64,000 nucleotides of DNA from Zoogloea sp. LCSB751 (GCF_002028455.1 NZ_MWUM01000005.1:186001-250000), one strand, 5' to 3'. Counted from the stretch's first letter, positions 38,501 to 47,250 are shown. Made by a program: numbers and translations. The notes: a model not told the origin generated them from the sequence alone.

Positions 38501-39506
38501 ACTGAACCTTTGAACGCAGGACGCCGCCATCCTTCTGGTTATTCGCAACGCCACTTGCGTCCGTAGTCGGATCAGAATTCAGTGCCAGGTAGCCGAAAGC
38601 ACCAAAATACATCTTGCCCTTATTGCGCTGCATCAGGCCAACAGGCTTATAAACCGTCTTGGTCCCGGTTGAATCCTTGTACGCAACGCAATTCGCTTCG
38701 GAGCTCGCCGCACCCGTGCTGTCGTCGCGACAGACCTCGACATTTACGTTCCACAATGAACACGCCACACCGGAATCGCAGCTGCTTTGGGAATTCCATG
38801 TCCATGGATTGGTCGTCGTCGTCGTCGTCGTGCGACCATGGGATGTCGTTGTGGTAGTGGTCACCTTGACCTGCCCAAAACGGACCTGAGTTCCCATACC
38901 GCCGTTGCGAATCCAGACGGCCCCGGTGTTATAGGGGCTGCCCAGGCCGGTATATTTGTCCACATCAGCCTGAGCCAGAATTCGGTCGGGAAAGTTGGTG
39001 GTCAAATAACTTCCCTGCGTGGATGCATAGGCCCGTTGCAGTACGGTACGCCCGAACGGAGCACTACTGGGCGCGTGGGCAAAATCCTGCGGCTCATCGA
39101 TAAGACGATTGCCACCGGTCAGAACCCAGCGGAATGTGTCGGCCCCCTGCATCGTGGCCCAATTCATGAAGTTTCCACTCCATTTTCCGCCACATGACCC
39201 CGCGGAAACCAGAGCGCCACTGGGCGTGAAATAGCTGACACCGCCCTGAGTCACATAGTCGTAGCACTTTTCCGGCACAAAGTAGCCGATGTACCGCACC
39301 GCAGGGTCAAACGTCGTCGAGGTATATGCCTGCGTGATTGCAGTTGGAAACTCCACCGACAAGGCCAGCATCACATTCGCCGGCACGTCGGCAACCAGGA
39401 TGGGCTGATCGGCCAACGGCGTCGTGGCGGCCTGCCCCCCCGCCTGCAGACCGACGGCCAATGAAAGGGCTGCACATGACCGCCACCAGGAAGTCGTTTT
39501 TCTCAT
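35583..39506 (-). CDS. pilY1: PilY1-type type IV pilus tip/biogenesis protein
   Basis: A 1307-residue exported protein, last gene of the minor pilin operon. A signal peptide (MRKTTSWWRSCAALSLAVGLQAG) is followed by VPANVMLALSVEFPTA and GYFVPEKCYDY, typical of betaproteobacterial PilY1 N-termini, which lack a von Willebrand MIDAS. The C-terminal third has the beta-propeller signatures GANDGMFHAFDAG, LVVGQGKGGRSFIAMDV and YVYGGDLDGKLWRF. The EF-hand-like calcium loop usually preceding the last motif is not obvious. The ATG at 39506 has AAGGA upstream. A threonine-rich insert near residues 220-236 is encoded by tandem triplets. PilY1 sits at the pilus tip and affects adhesion and twitching. Confidence 0.92.
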   Translation of the reverse strand: MRKTTSWWRSCAALSLAVGLQAGGQAATTPLADQPILVADVPANVMLALSVEFPTAITQAYTSTTFDPAVRYIGYFVPEKCYDYVTQGGVSYFTPSGALVSAGSCGGKWSGNFMNWATMQGADTFRWVLTGGNRLIDEPQDFAHAPSSAPFGRTVLQRAYASTQGSYLTTNFPDRILAQADVDKYTGLGSPYNTGAVWIRNGGMGTQVRFGQVKVTTTTTTSHGRTTTTTTTNPWTWNSQSSCDSGVACSLWNVNVEVCRDDSTGAASSEANCVAYKDSTGTKTVYKPVGLMQRNKGKMYFGAFGYLALNSDPTTDASGVANNQKDGGVLRSKVQSIDDEISETGYFYTNPYGATDVTNSGTINYLNKFGLNSQGYKYYDPVSELYAEVIKYFRHLSPTASYVSGLNSALKDGFPVITNWNDPAADAKYPNSGPLACKKNYIIGVGDTNTNYDWNLSGSTYSNPSRSPIAPADVDWAMGTFQTAKAWTDEVGRLESISSLGTRRSNAGANGNGSYLIAGLAYYAHSSDLRSDLSGTQTVSTYWMDVMENGYIDKNQYWLAAKYGGYVKQNGSIGQFSSGDYWNRAGNKFGTYDLPDNYYTANSPDKMKAGLESAFQSIAAGSGAATGAALSASTVSATSGGANTYQSYYDAALWTGDVKAVQVNSVDPSLALSSQSQSTALWSAAAKLDALGSGGRKIVTMAPTDRTLVSPTPANLAATPFQWANLSGTQQLNLSRTAALPAGDATDGQRILNYLRGDRTYESTASTSNLYRQRGGLLGDIVDSKVVYLGDPEASYSDSANPGYSTFKTANTGRRPMIFVGANDGMFHAFDAGTSSNAGNEVMAVVPYSLYAGPDANPEVSGIQALARKTYAHRYYMDATAEIRDVDFARTGGKLSSFSSSLAADWRSLLVVGQGKGGRSFIAMDVTNFTTLPSTETAAAGKVLWEYTHADMGFSFGRPLIAKTRRWGWVVILTGGYNNTSGGRPGQGVLFILNAKTGALLGSTPVYTGSGSQTSPSGFAQIEGYTPSYQDYTLDYVYGGDLDGKLWRFNFTSETQDLPPVEQIAEFSVDGVGQPITTAPKIEYSADDLKRYVFVGTGRLLATEDQNNTQQQTMYAVRDGTRSMAFGSESNQAAFPTGFSAFPVRRGNLVQVTDLLAGASLSASTPMGWYYDLTGTQMQTINGANTLVSRERVVFSLQANDGVLTWVGTIMTNDPCSASVTGTLYSVHYGSGQSVLTALNAQGLSSTVPYLAGISGLTDTTLIRFRTSTGQSIRILGTDVTGSSKLYGSSISEAGEPRVVNWRIIRE

Positions 39507-39533
39507 TTCCAGCATCCTTGTCGACACCAACAG

Positions 39534-40199
39534 CTATTTAATGCGCGTGGTAATAATCGCCTGGGTATACGTCAAAGTATTTCGCGGTCCATCGCTGCGG
39601 ATGGTGACCCGATACAAAGGCAGGGAAATAGACCCTGGCTTGTCCTGGCGGTAAGATCCACCCAGTTCGTAATTATCCGACACCGAGCATTTCGTTTCAT
39701 CAGATGGGCCGTAATCGGAACACATGCGCTCAATAAGGAAACGGATCTTGTTGCCCCCTTCCAGCGTTCCATCGGCTGCGCTGGGCTGTATTCCGAACTT
39801 AGCGTCAAAGGTGGTCGTATTCTTGATGATCACCGGCACTCCGTTGCTATCAGCCTCAAGCAAGCGCGGCCAGTAGTTCATCGCCAGCCATTTTGCCGCC
39901 GCGCTGCCGCAACTCGCAGCGGTAGGAACGCACTCCGCGATGATTTGATTCTTGAAATCAGCCCTTTGCATTGCCGCAAGTGCCGCATTGAGCCCTACCG
40001 TGGAGTGATTGACCGAGTCCCGCCTGAAGGCGAGGTTGCCCGACAGGATCGTCGATGTATCAATGGATCTGAGCAGCGAGATTCCACCGAGCATCATGAC
40101 GACGAGAACCACCAACACAACGGCCAGCACGACCCCCCGGGAACGGGACGGTGGTGCGATGGAATGCATTCGAGACGACATGACGGCACCCGGGATCAT
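39534..40199 (-). CDS. pilX: Minor pilin-operon protein PilX
   Basis: A 221-residue protein with one N-terminal membrane helix (RGVVLAVVLVVLVVMMLGGISLLRS) containing a PilX-type start, followed by RSIDTSTILSGNLAFRRDSVNHSTVGLNAAL, typical for PilX/PilX_N. The start chosen overlaps the pilW stop (ATGA at 40196-40199); an ATG 18 bases downstream is an alternative. PilX joins PilV, PilW and FimT in the priming complex that starts pilus assembly and delivers PilY1. Confidence 0.85.
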   Translation of the reverse strand: MIPGAVMSSRMHSIAPPSRSRGVVLAVVLVVLVVMMLGGISLLRSIDTSTILSGNLAFRRDSVNHSTVGLNAALAAMQRADFKNQIIAECVPTAASCGSAAAKWLAMNYWPRLLEADSNGVPVIIKNTTTFDAKFGIQPSAADGTLEGGNKIRFLIERMCSDYGPSDETKCSVSDNYELGGSYRQDKPGSISLPLYRVTIRSDGPRNTLTYTQAIITTRIK

Positions 40200-41437
40200 T
40201 TGGGCGTAGCTTTCATATTGCGCAGCGGGATCACCCAATCAAAGACCTGGTAACCATAGCTTTGCTCTTCGGTACTCAACGTCCGGCTGACCTGGCGTGC
40301 GGAAGGCAAGTCGGCGAACAACACGAGGGTCGTAGGCCTCGTATTGCTGACCACGACCTGGGGCGTTCGCACGATGACACCGATCCGGATCGCCTTGATC
40401 TGGTCGATCTTCTGTTCCGTCGCCGTATTGCCATCCGTCAGCTTGGCCAGGGTCCACTCGGAATCGGTCGGCGACACCCACTCGTCGACCACGTTGTCAT
40501 TTGGAGTACCACCGACACCATCGTCGACGCCATATCGCGCCTTGATAAGGATCACGTTCTCGCCAAACGGCTCAGCCCCACGACGCTGCAGCAGATCGTA
40601 TTCGACGAGTTCGGCATTTTCATTCACGGAGACCAATGAGAACGTCGGCGCAGACTCAGCTCCCAAATGAAAAAGCGAAGGGCTCAAACTGCTGATAGTC
40701 GTAGGCAGCACACCATAGGAAGAGCTCGCACTGCTCAGCCGGATGCTTGAATAGGATGCCGGCGCAACAACAGCGGCCGACGCGGGCATGACCTTGTAGC
40801 CAAATGAAGCATCGGTTACAGGTTGCCCACTGGAGTAGTTACTGGCGACCTGAACGACCTGACATTCCCCCGGCGCAACTGCCAGATCCTGTGGCACCGA
40901 CAACAAAAGATCATTACTGGAACCCGCAGAAGCGGCGATGGCAACCCCATTCGGATTGCTCACCAGCAAGGTCGAACCATCGGAAGTCGTAAACGGGATA
41001 CCACGGTTTGCCGAAGGCGAACTCCCGGCCATCACCATCAGGATATCCGACCCGCTCCCGCCATCGAGAATACCTACCGGCAGCACCCGGACCGCTGTCG
41101 GAAATGCACTGAAAGGGGCGGGATAAGCCGACGCCGGCAACAACGTAACGCCATTACGCTTCGCCTTCAGACTACAACCCCAGATATTCCGCCCCTGGGC
41201 AAATGATCCGCCGGCTTGTTCGAACAATGCATTCAGCCTGGCCGCCGAAATCGCCAAGGTCTGCACTGAATCCGTAGCACCGCCGATATTGCGTCTGAAC
41301 ATATCGCTGGCAGTAAAGGAACGCATTACCACCAGGGACGCAATCAGCCCTACGGCCAGGCCAATCATCACCTCGACAAGACTGACCCCGCGCACGCTTG
41401 CAGGCCAGCGCCGACCAAAGACAGGATTCATACGCAT
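40196..41437 (-). CDS. pilW: Minor pilin PilW
   Basis: A 413-residue prepilin-like protein. The class III signal is PASVRGVSLVEVMIGLAVGLIAS, with PilD cleavage after the Gly and the conserved Glu at position 5 of the mature protein. The ATG at 41437 is supported by AGGA six bases upstream; a TTG six bases earlier is less likely. The large C-terminal domain is typical of PilW. It lies 8 bases after pilV and overlaps pilX. Confidence 0.87.
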   Translation of the reverse strand: MRMNPVFGRRWPASVRGVSLVEVMIGLAVGLIASLVVMRSFTASDMFRRNIGGATDSVQTLAISAARLNALFEQAGGSFAQGRNIWGCSLKAKRNGVTLLPASAYPAPFSAFPTAVRVLPVGILDGGSGSDILMVMAGSSPSANRGIPFTTSDGSTLLVSNPNGVAIAASAGSSNDLLLSVPQDLAVAPGECQVVQVASNYSSGQPVTDASFGYKVMPASAAVVAPASYSSIRLSSASSSYGVLPTTISSLSPSLFHLGAESAPTFSLVSVNENAELVEYDLLQRRGAEPFGENVILIKARYGVDDGVGGTPNDNVVDEWVSPTDSEWTLAKLTDGNTATEQKIDQIKAIRIGVIVRTPQVVVSNTRPTTLVLFADLPSARQVSRTLSTEEQSYGYQVFDWVIPLRNMKATPK

Positions 41438-41445
41438 GGCCAATC

Positions 41446-41889
41446 CTAAAAAAGCAGCGCCCTGGTCTCGTACGCACCAGCTATTTCGCGCCCACCACTC
41501 CCGGTCGTACTGCCGGGCACAGACCAGGTGATATTCAACTTCACGACGAGCGTGGTCGACGTTGCTTTCGGAACAGAAGTGAACTCAGTGGTGACCTGTG
41601 CATTGGGGAGACGGCTCGCCCCTTTGACACGATTATTCAACCAGGCAGAGAACTGGGCGCCACTGGGACTCGCGAAATCCGTTGCAACATTGCTGAGGTT
41701 ATAGACTGTCATCTTGGCGATCAGCTCATCCGACAGCATCGCGGCCTCGGTGCGAAACTGGCTGTCCGTTGCGATCTTCATGGACGCCGCCTGAAAACCG
41801 ATCAAGCCAAGCAGGCCAAGGGAGAAAATCAACAATGCAACCAGCGCCTCGAGCAACACGTAGCCTGACGCATTACTTTTCCTTTCCAT
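41446..41889 (-). CDS. pilV: Minor pilin PilV
   Basis: A 147-residue prepilin with SGYVLLEALVALLIFSLGLLGLIGFQAAS, the class III signal and membrane helix of PilV; the mature protein starts with an aromatic Tyr instead of Phe, and the Glu5 is present. The domain after the helix has the Met-rich LSDELIAKM typical for the family. It follows fimT by 12 bases. Confidence 0.87.
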   Translation of the reverse strand: MERKSNASGYVLLEALVALLIFSLGLLGLIGFQAASMKIATDSQFRTEAAMLSDELIAKMTVYNLSNVATDFASPSGAQFSAWLNNRVKGASRLPNAQVTTEFTSVPKATSTTLVVKLNITWSVPGSTTGSGGREIAGAYETRALLF

Positions 41890-41901
41890 AACCTCTCCCG
41901 T

Positions 41902-42519
41902 TCAAGCAGTCGGACACATCTGAGTCGTCACCAGAGGCAGGCACGCGAACGGCTTGCCGGACGCAAGCGAAGGATCACAAGCCTTGATACCCCCCCCGGG
42001 GGTCACGAATACACAGATTGCACGGTCGGCCAAAGGGCGTGACACTCGGAAAACCTGGTATTCGGTGATCGCCGCGCCAGCAATGCTGGTAATCCTGCCG
42101 CTTCCGTTGAATACCAGGCTGGCCGGACCTCCCACCGCGATGTCGGGCGAGATTTCCTTCATCGTGTAGCTATTGACGTAAGCCAGGTCCGTATTGGCGA
42201 GCGGGGCATAACTCTCGTCGAGCGCCCGAACCGCCCAATTCGTTCCGTTATCCGCAGCAACAAGCGTCACAATGCCGGCTTTTGACGGCGTAGCATTTGT
42301 GAGCAAAAACTCCACACGCGCATTGCGGCGAATGGCCTCCACTTCTGCCTGACGCAATCCGTTCTGGAGAACCTCCGCCGCCGAACTGATGGAGTTGCGC
42401 CGAATCCAATCGCCCATTTGGGGCATCGCAATGGCCGCCAGGATGCCGAGGATAGCGACGGTCACGATCATCTCGAGCAAGGTCGAGCCTCGTTCGCTCC
42501 GATCACGCACGATCAGCAT
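41902..42519 (-). CDS. fimT: FimT/GspH-family minor pilin
   Basis: A 205-residue prepilin with ERGSTLLEMIVTVAILGILAAIAMPQMGDWIRRN, the N-methylation helix, and a GspH-type globular domain (RQAEVEAIRRNARVEFLL). It overlaps the pilE-like stop by seven bases. FimT-like pseudopilins prime pili and in some bacteria bind DNA for uptake; the C-terminal GRxR-like element reported for DNA-binding FimT is not clearly present here. Confidence 0.85.
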   Translation of the reverse strand: MLIVRDRSERGSTLLEMIVTVAILGILAAIAMPQMGDWIRRNSISSAAEVLQNGLRQAEVEAIRRNARVEFLLTNATPSKAGIVTLVAADNGTNWAVRALDESYAPLANTDLAYVNSYTMKEISPDIAVGGPASLVFNGSGRITSIAGAAITEYQVFRVSRPLADRAICVFVTPGGGIKACDPSLASGKPFACLPLVTTQMCPTA

Positions 42520-42941
42520 GAGGTCGCATCCTTGGTCATCAACCAGCAGGACTGGGTTGTCGTGGCTGCCGGGGTGCTGGACGTCTTGCTCCCCGACTGG
42601 TCGATCGCGTACACATAACCGCTCATGCCTTTCGCTGCCAGGCCTGTTGCAGTGATAGTAAACGTCGTGTTGTCACACGTGACGGCGACAGAGAAAGGCG
42701 CATCCGAAAACACCGCCGACAAATCGGGACAGGTCGTGGTCGCCACATTCGCATAATAGGATCGCATTGAGTTGAAGTTCTGCTCCATGCGTGCCTTGGC
42801 CTCGGACAAGGCCTCGGTTCCCAGCGCAATCTTGCCCCTCACGATATGCGCCGTGTACGCCGGCACCGCAACAGAAGCAAGGATTCCCACGATCGCGACC
42901 ACGATCATCAGCTCGATGAGCGTTACACCACGCTGTCTCAT
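42513..42941 (-). CDS. pilE: PilE-like type IV pilin
   Basis: A 142-residue prepilin, first gene of the operon. The very short leader MRQRG is followed by VTLIELMIVVAIVGILASVAVPAYTAHI, a canonical type IV pilin helix with Glu5. The globular part has two pairs of Cys, including C near the C-terminus (SCWLMTKDATSC) that would form the D-region disulfide. The 149-base region upstream, shared with the divergent TonB-like gene, shows no certain promoter. Confidence 0.87.
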   Translation of the reverse strand: MRQRGVTLIELMIVVAIVGILASVAVPAYTAHIVRGKIALGTEALSEAKARMEQNFNSMRSYYANVATTTCPDLSAVFSDAPFSVAVTCDNTTFTITATGLAAKGMSGYVYAIDQSGSKTSSTPAATTTQSCWLMTKDATSC

Positions 42942-43090
42942 TTTTTTCTCCTTCGAACGTACTCTGAGGCCGCACGCGCACGAATGCGAGCCTCATACGA
43001 CTGGCGGCGTCCCCATCCCGACAAACGGTAACGGGTGCAAGATCCGAAGGGCTATCGTGTACCTGTCACTGCCGTCGCGGTACCGTGCCG

Positions 43091-43780
43091 ATGTTCCTAC
43101 CCCACTTTCGATCGACCTCGCCAGCCCAACGTCTCGGCTTCGCCACACTGACCTCCATTGCGGCCCACCTGGCCCTGATGATGAGCGTGCCAGGCGCCTC
43201 TACGGGATTGCAGCCGGGCGGAAGCACGGCGGAAAATTCGTCACAGCTGCGCCCTGCTCTTACAGTCCGGCTGACGGCGGCTATCGAAAACTATTCAATC
43301 GGGGAAAGCGGGCCGGACGTCGTGCTGGATGCCCCGCTCCAGGATGCGGAAACGGATATACCCTCCGCCCCTCCCCTTTATTCCGAGGCATCACCGCCTG
43401 CCGCTCTTGCCCCCCCGTCCGCACCACCTCCTCTGGCGTGGCCAGCCGAGGTCCCGACCGGCTACCGGCGGCTGTCGGAACTGACGCGGGAGCCAGAACT
43501 GCTCACCCCGGTTGATGAACGCAATTGGCCAAAGCTGCCTGGCGTCGCGCCCGGCAGCTTTGAACTGGAACTCGCCATCGGCACGGACGGCACGGTGGAT
43601 CTGGTGGTGCCCCATTGCGATGAGCCCCGCTGCCCGGCAGCCGAGATCTATACGCAAATCGTTCGCCAGTGGCATTTTCAGCCGGGTGAGATTCTGGGTC
43701 AGCCAACCCCCAGCCGGCTTCGGCTCGCATTCGATGTCGGAATCGCGGCGAGCGACGAGCCTGCTCAACCCCGCCAATAG
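43091..43780 (+). CDS. TonB-like periplasm-spanning protein
   Basis: A 229-residue protein with a cytoplasmic start, one membrane helix near residues 17-35 (LGFATLTSIAAHLALMMS), a proline/alanine-rich spacer (PPSAPPPLAWPAEVP) and a C-terminal domain with FELELAIGTDGTVDLVVPHCDEP and RQWHFQPGEILGQPTPSRLRLAFDV, which recall the TonB C-terminal fold. ExbB and ExbD genes are absent nearby. The ATG at 43091 is preferred to a GTG six bases upstream. It converges with the LysR gene, overlapping its end by 16 bases. Confidence 0.6.
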   Translation: MFLPHFRSTSPAQRLGFATLTSIAAHLALMMSVPGASTGLQPGGSTAENSSQLRPALTVRLTAAIENYSIGESGPDVVLDAPLQDAETDIPSAPPLYSEASPPAALAPPSAPPPLAWPAEVPTGYRRLSELTREPELLTPVDERNWPKLPGVAPGSFELELAIGTDGTVDLVVPHCDEPRCPAAEIYTQIVRQWHFQPGEILGQPTPSRLRLAFDVGIAASDEPAQPRQ

Positions 43781-44667
43781 TCCAGCCGCCCGAACACCCC
43801 GCGCAGATGGTCGATCAGCAGCCGCACCCGCAGCGGCAGACGGCGATTCTGCGGAAAAACGGCGTAGATCCCGGTCGCCGGCGCCGCCCATTCGTCGAGC
43901 ACCGACACCAGCGCACCGCTCACCAGATCGCGCTCCACCTCCCACATGGAACGCCAGGCCAGGCCGATGCCGCCGAGCGCCCATTCGTGCAGCACCGTGC
44001 CATCGTTGCACTCGAAGCGCCCGGACACCTTGACGGTACGCGTGCGCCCCAGCGCGTCGAGATCGGCGAAGACCCAGCCCCGTTGCAGGTCGAGGGACAG
44101 GCAGTCATGGCGGGCCAGATCGTCCGGGCACTGCGGAATGCCGTTGCGGGCCAGATAGGACGGGCTCGCCACCACAACGCGACGGTTGTCCGCCAGACGC
44201 ACTGACACCAGGCTGGAATCGCTCAGCTCGCCGATGCGAATCGCGCAATCGACGCCCTCATTCACCAGGTCCACCAGGCGGTCGCTGAGATCCAGGCTGC
44301 AGGTCACCTCCGGATTGGCGGACAGGAAGTCCCGCACCAGCGGCGCCACATGGCGCCGTCCAAAGCCCGCCGGCGCCGACACCTTGATGTGTCCACTGGC
44401 CTTTACCCCGCCCAGGCTCACCGACGCCTCCGCATTGGCGAGGTCGTTGAGGATGCGCTGGCAATCCTCCAGGAAGGCACTGCCCTCGAAGGTGAGGCTC
44501 AGCTTGCGGGTGGTGCGCACCAGCAGCTTCACGCCCAACCGCTCCTCCAGCGCATCGATGCGCCGCCCCATCATCGCCGGCGTTACGCCCTCGGCGCGGG
44601 CCGCCGCCGACAGGCTGCCGCGGGTCGCCACGCTGACGAAGGTCTCGATTTCCTTGAAGCTGCTCAT
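43765..44667 (-). CDS. LysR-family transcriptional regulator
   Basis: A 300-residue regulator. The winged HTH is at the N-terminus (FVSVATRGSLSAAARAEGVTPAMMGRRIDALEERLGVKLL spans residues 10-50). The effector domain begins GHIKVSAPAGFGRRHVAPLV, which is the CrgA-type subgroup. It is divergent from the haloacid dehalogenase and malate synthase genes across a 188-base AT-rich gap, so it probably controls them. No clear T-N11-A box could be picked with confidence. Confidence 0.9.
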   Translation of the reverse strand: MSSFKEIETFVSVATRGSLSAAARAEGVTPAMMGRRIDALEERLGVKLLVRTTRKLSLTFEGSAFLEDCQRILNDLANAEASVSLGGVKASGHIKVSAPAGFGRRHVAPLVRDFLSANPEVTCSLDLSDRLVDLVNEGVDCAIRIGELSDSSLVSVRLADNRRVVVASPSYLARNGIPQCPDDLARHDCLSLDLQRGWVFADLDALGRTRTVKVSGRFECNDGTVLHEWALGGIGLAWRSMWEVERDLVSGALVSVLDEWAAPATGIYAVFPQNRRLPLRVRLLIDHLRGVFGRLDYWRG

Positions 44668-44855
44668 TTGATACTAAAAGTAAAAAATCATTTGATTTTA
44701 TTATGGCTTCTTTTTTGTTTAGTCATTAAATAAACTTCGCTCCAACGTGGTGGAGGAGAACGCTGATTGAGCGGTGCCGCCGGGCCGAAACCCGGTAGAA
44801 GCGCCCCGCAGCGCCACCCACAACAAACCGCTTCATCGACAAGGACATCAAGAGC

Positions 44856-45548
44856 ATGGCGCACGCGCCCCGAATCCAGGCTGTTGCATTCGATGCCTTC
44901 GGCACGCTCTTCGACGTTTACTCGGTGGGCCTGCTGGCCGAACAGCTCTACCCGGGCAAGGGCGCCGCCCTCGCCGACCTGTGGCGCATCAAGCAGATCG
45001 AGTACAGCTTCATCCGCACCCTGTCCGGCCGCTACAAGCCCTTCTGGGACATCACCCAGGACGGCCTGCAGTACGCCGCCGCCAGGCTGGGGCTGGAGCT
45101 CGACGCCCAGCGCCGCACCCAACTGATGAACCAGTACGCCTGCCTGTCGCCCTTCCCCGAGAACCTGGGCGCACTGCGCACCCTCAAGGAAGCCGGCGTG
45201 CCCACCGCCATCCTGTCCAACGGCACGCCCGAGATGCTGCAGGTCGCCGTCAAGAGCGCCGGCATGCACGGCCTCTTCGATCATGTTCTGTCGGTGGATG
45301 CGGTGCGCAAGTACAAGACCGCCGCCGACGCCTACGCGCTGGCCCCGCAGGCCTTCGGTTGCCCGGCCGAACGCATCCTGTTCGTGTCGTCCAACGGCTG
45401 GGATGCCGCCGGCGCCACCTGGTTCGGCTATACCACCTTCTGGATCAACCGCAGCGGCTCGCCCCTTGAGCAACTGGATGTCAGCCCCACCGCCCAGGGA
45501 CGCCTGCTGACCGATGTCGTCGATTACGTGGCGCGCCACCGCGCCTGA
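44856..45548 (+). CDS. Type II haloacid dehalogenase (L-2-haloacid type)
   Basis: A 230-residue HAD hydrolase. Nucleophile Asp13 is in AFDAFGTLFDVYS, the Ser/Thr motif is ILSNGTPEML, the Lys lies in VRKYKTAADAYALA and the acid in SSNGWDAAGATWFGY; all residues of L-DEX enzymes are present. It would turn L-2-haloacids into D-2-hydroxyacids, and chloroacetate into glycolate. AAGGA lies 14 bases before the ATG. It is followed by malate synthase after 39 bases, which suggests a joint path for C2 haloacids via glycolate and glyoxylate. Confidence 0.88.
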   Translation: MAHAPRIQAVAFDAFGTLFDVYSVGLLAEQLYPGKGAALADLWRIKQIEYSFIRTLSGRYKPFWDITQDGLQYAAARLGLELDAQRRTQLMNQYACLSPFPENLGALRTLKEAGVPTAILSNGTPEMLQVAVKSAGMHGLFDHVLSVDAVRKYKTAADAYALAPQAFGCPAERILFVSSNGWDAAGATWFGYTTFWINRSGSPLEQLDVSPTAQGRLLTDVVDYVARHRA

Positions 45549-45587
45549 ACAGCTTCAACCCTTTCAACTTCTCAATCAGGAGTCATC

Positions 45588-47186
45588 ATGAGCCTCACCC
45601 TCCCCGCCGGCATGCAGATCAATGCCCCGATTCGTCCGGGCTACGAAACCATCCTCACCCCGGAAGCCCTCGAGCTGGTCGCCAAGCTGCACCGCGCTTT
45701 CGAAGGCCGCCGCCAGGAACTGCTGAAGGCCCGTGTCGAGCGCCAGGCCCGCATCGACGCCGGCGAGATGCCCGACTTCCTGCCGGAAACCAAGCACATC
45801 CGCGAAGGCGACTGGAAGGTCGCTCCGGTGCCCGCCGCGCTGCAGTGCCGTCGCGTCGAGATCACCGGCCCGGTCGAGGCCAAGATGATCATCAACGCCT
45901 TCAACTCCGGCGCTGACTCCTACATGACCGACTTCGAGGACTCCAACTCCCCGAACTGGGACAACCAGCTCCAGGGCCAGGTGAACCTCTACAAGGCCAT
46001 CCGCCGCGAACTGTCCTTCAAGAACGAAGCCGGCAAGGAATACAAGCTCAACGACAAGATCGCCACCCTTCAGATCCGTCCGCGCGGCTGGCACCTGGAC
46101 GAGAAGCACGTCACCGTTGATGGTCAGCGCGTCGGCGGCGGCATCTTCGACTTCGCCCTGGTCTTCTTCCACAACGCCAAGGAACAGATCGCCCGCGGCG
46201 CCGGCCCCTTCTTCTACCTGCCGAAGATGGAAAGCCACCTGGAAGCCCGCCTGTGGAACGACATCTTCGTGATGGCCCAGGACCACATCGGCCTGCCGCA
46301 AGGCACCATCAAGGCCACCGTGCTGGTCGAAACCATCCTCGCCACCTTCGAGATGGAAGAAATCCTGTACGAACTGCGCAACCACTCCGCCGGCCTCAAC
46401 GCCGGGCGCTGGGACTACATCTTCTCCTGCATCAAGAAGTTCAAGAAGAACAAGGACTTCTGCCTGGCCCAGCGCGGCGCCATCACGATGGAAGTGCCCT
46501 TCATGCGCTCCTACGCGCTGGCTCTGGTGCAGGCCTGCCACAAGCGCGGCGCGCCGGCCATGGGCGGCATGTCGGCCCTGATCCCGATCAAGGGCGACCC
46601 GGAAGCCAACGAAAAGGCCCTCGCCGGCATCCGTCACGACAAGACCCGCGACGCCAACGACGGCTTCGACGGCGGCTGGGTGGCTCACCCGGGCCTCGTC
46701 TCCATCGCCATGGAAGAGTTCGTCAAGGTGCTGGGCGACAAGCCGAACCAGTTCGAGAAGCAGGTCGAAGGCTCCTTCGGCCCGGCCCAGTGGCTGGACT
46801 TCCGTCCCACCACCCCGATCACCGAAGCCGGCCTGCGCAACAACATCAACGTCGGCATCCACTACCTCGGCTCCTGGCTGGCCGGCAACGGCTGCGTGCC
46901 CATCCACAACCTGATGGAAGACGCCGCCACCGCCGAAATCTCCCGCTCCCAGGTGTGGCAGTGGGTGGTCAGCCCGAAGGGCATCCTCGACGACGGCCGC
47001 AAGGTCACCGAAGAGCTGGTGCGCCCGATGATCGCCGAGGAACTGGCCAAGGTGAAGGCCACCGTCACCGCCCAGGGCGAGGACACTGCCACCTACGACC
47101 AGGCCGCCGTGATCTTCGACAAGATGTCGCTGACCCCGGAGTACCCGGAATTCCTGACCCTGCCGCTGTACGAGGCGATGGAATAA
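45588..47186 (+). CDS. aceB: Malate synthase A
   Basis: A 532-residue enzyme of the AceB type, joining glyoxylate and acetyl-CoA to malate. Signature segments are DFEDSNSPNWDNQL, RPRGWHLDEKHV, LVETILATFEMEEILYELR and a C-terminal domain with ISRSQVWQW. TMEVPFMRSYALALVQACHKRGAPAMGGM is split over the centre. An AGGAG site precedes the ATG. No isocitrate lyase gene is in view. A strong terminator follows at 47217-47250. Confidence 0.95.
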   Translation: MSLTLPAGMQINAPIRPGYETILTPEALELVAKLHRAFEGRRQELLKARVERQARIDAGEMPDFLPETKHIREGDWKVAPVPAALQCRRVEITGPVEAKMIINAFNSGADSYMTDFEDSNSPNWDNQLQGQVNLYKAIRRELSFKNEAGKEYKLNDKIATLQIRPRGWHLDEKHVTVDGQRVGGGIFDFALVFFHNAKEQIARGAGPFFYLPKMESHLEARLWNDIFVMAQDHIGLPQGTIKATVLVETILATFEMEEILYELRNHSAGLNAGRWDYIFSCIKKFKKNKDFCLAQRGAITMEVPFMRSYALALVQACHKRGAPAMGGMSALIPIKGDPEANEKALAGIRHDKTRDANDGFDGGWVAHPGLVSIAMEEFVKVLGDKPNQFEKQVEGSFGPAQWLDFRPTTPITEAGLRNNINVGIHYLGSWLAGNGCVPIHNLMEDAATAEISRSQVWQWVVSPKGILDDGRKVTEELVRPMIAEELAKVKATVTAQGEDTATYDQAAVIFDKMSLTPEYPEFLTLPLYEAME

Positions 47187-47216
47187 ACGCCTGCGCAGAC
47201 TCCGGTTTGCTGCACA

Positions 47217-47250
47217 CGAATCCGGCGCCTGTAGGCGCCGGATTTTTTTA
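47217..47250 (+). terminator. Intrinsic terminator of aceB
   Basis: The stem AATCCGGCGCC/GGCGCCGGATT with a four-base loop (TGTA) is followed by seven T residues, 30 bases after the aceB stop. Confidence 0.92.

Noticed and set aside
38812..38870. Repeat tract in pilY1 as a frameshift-type phase-variation switch
   Set aside because: The unit is a triplet, so gain or loss does not break the frame; only length variation is possible.
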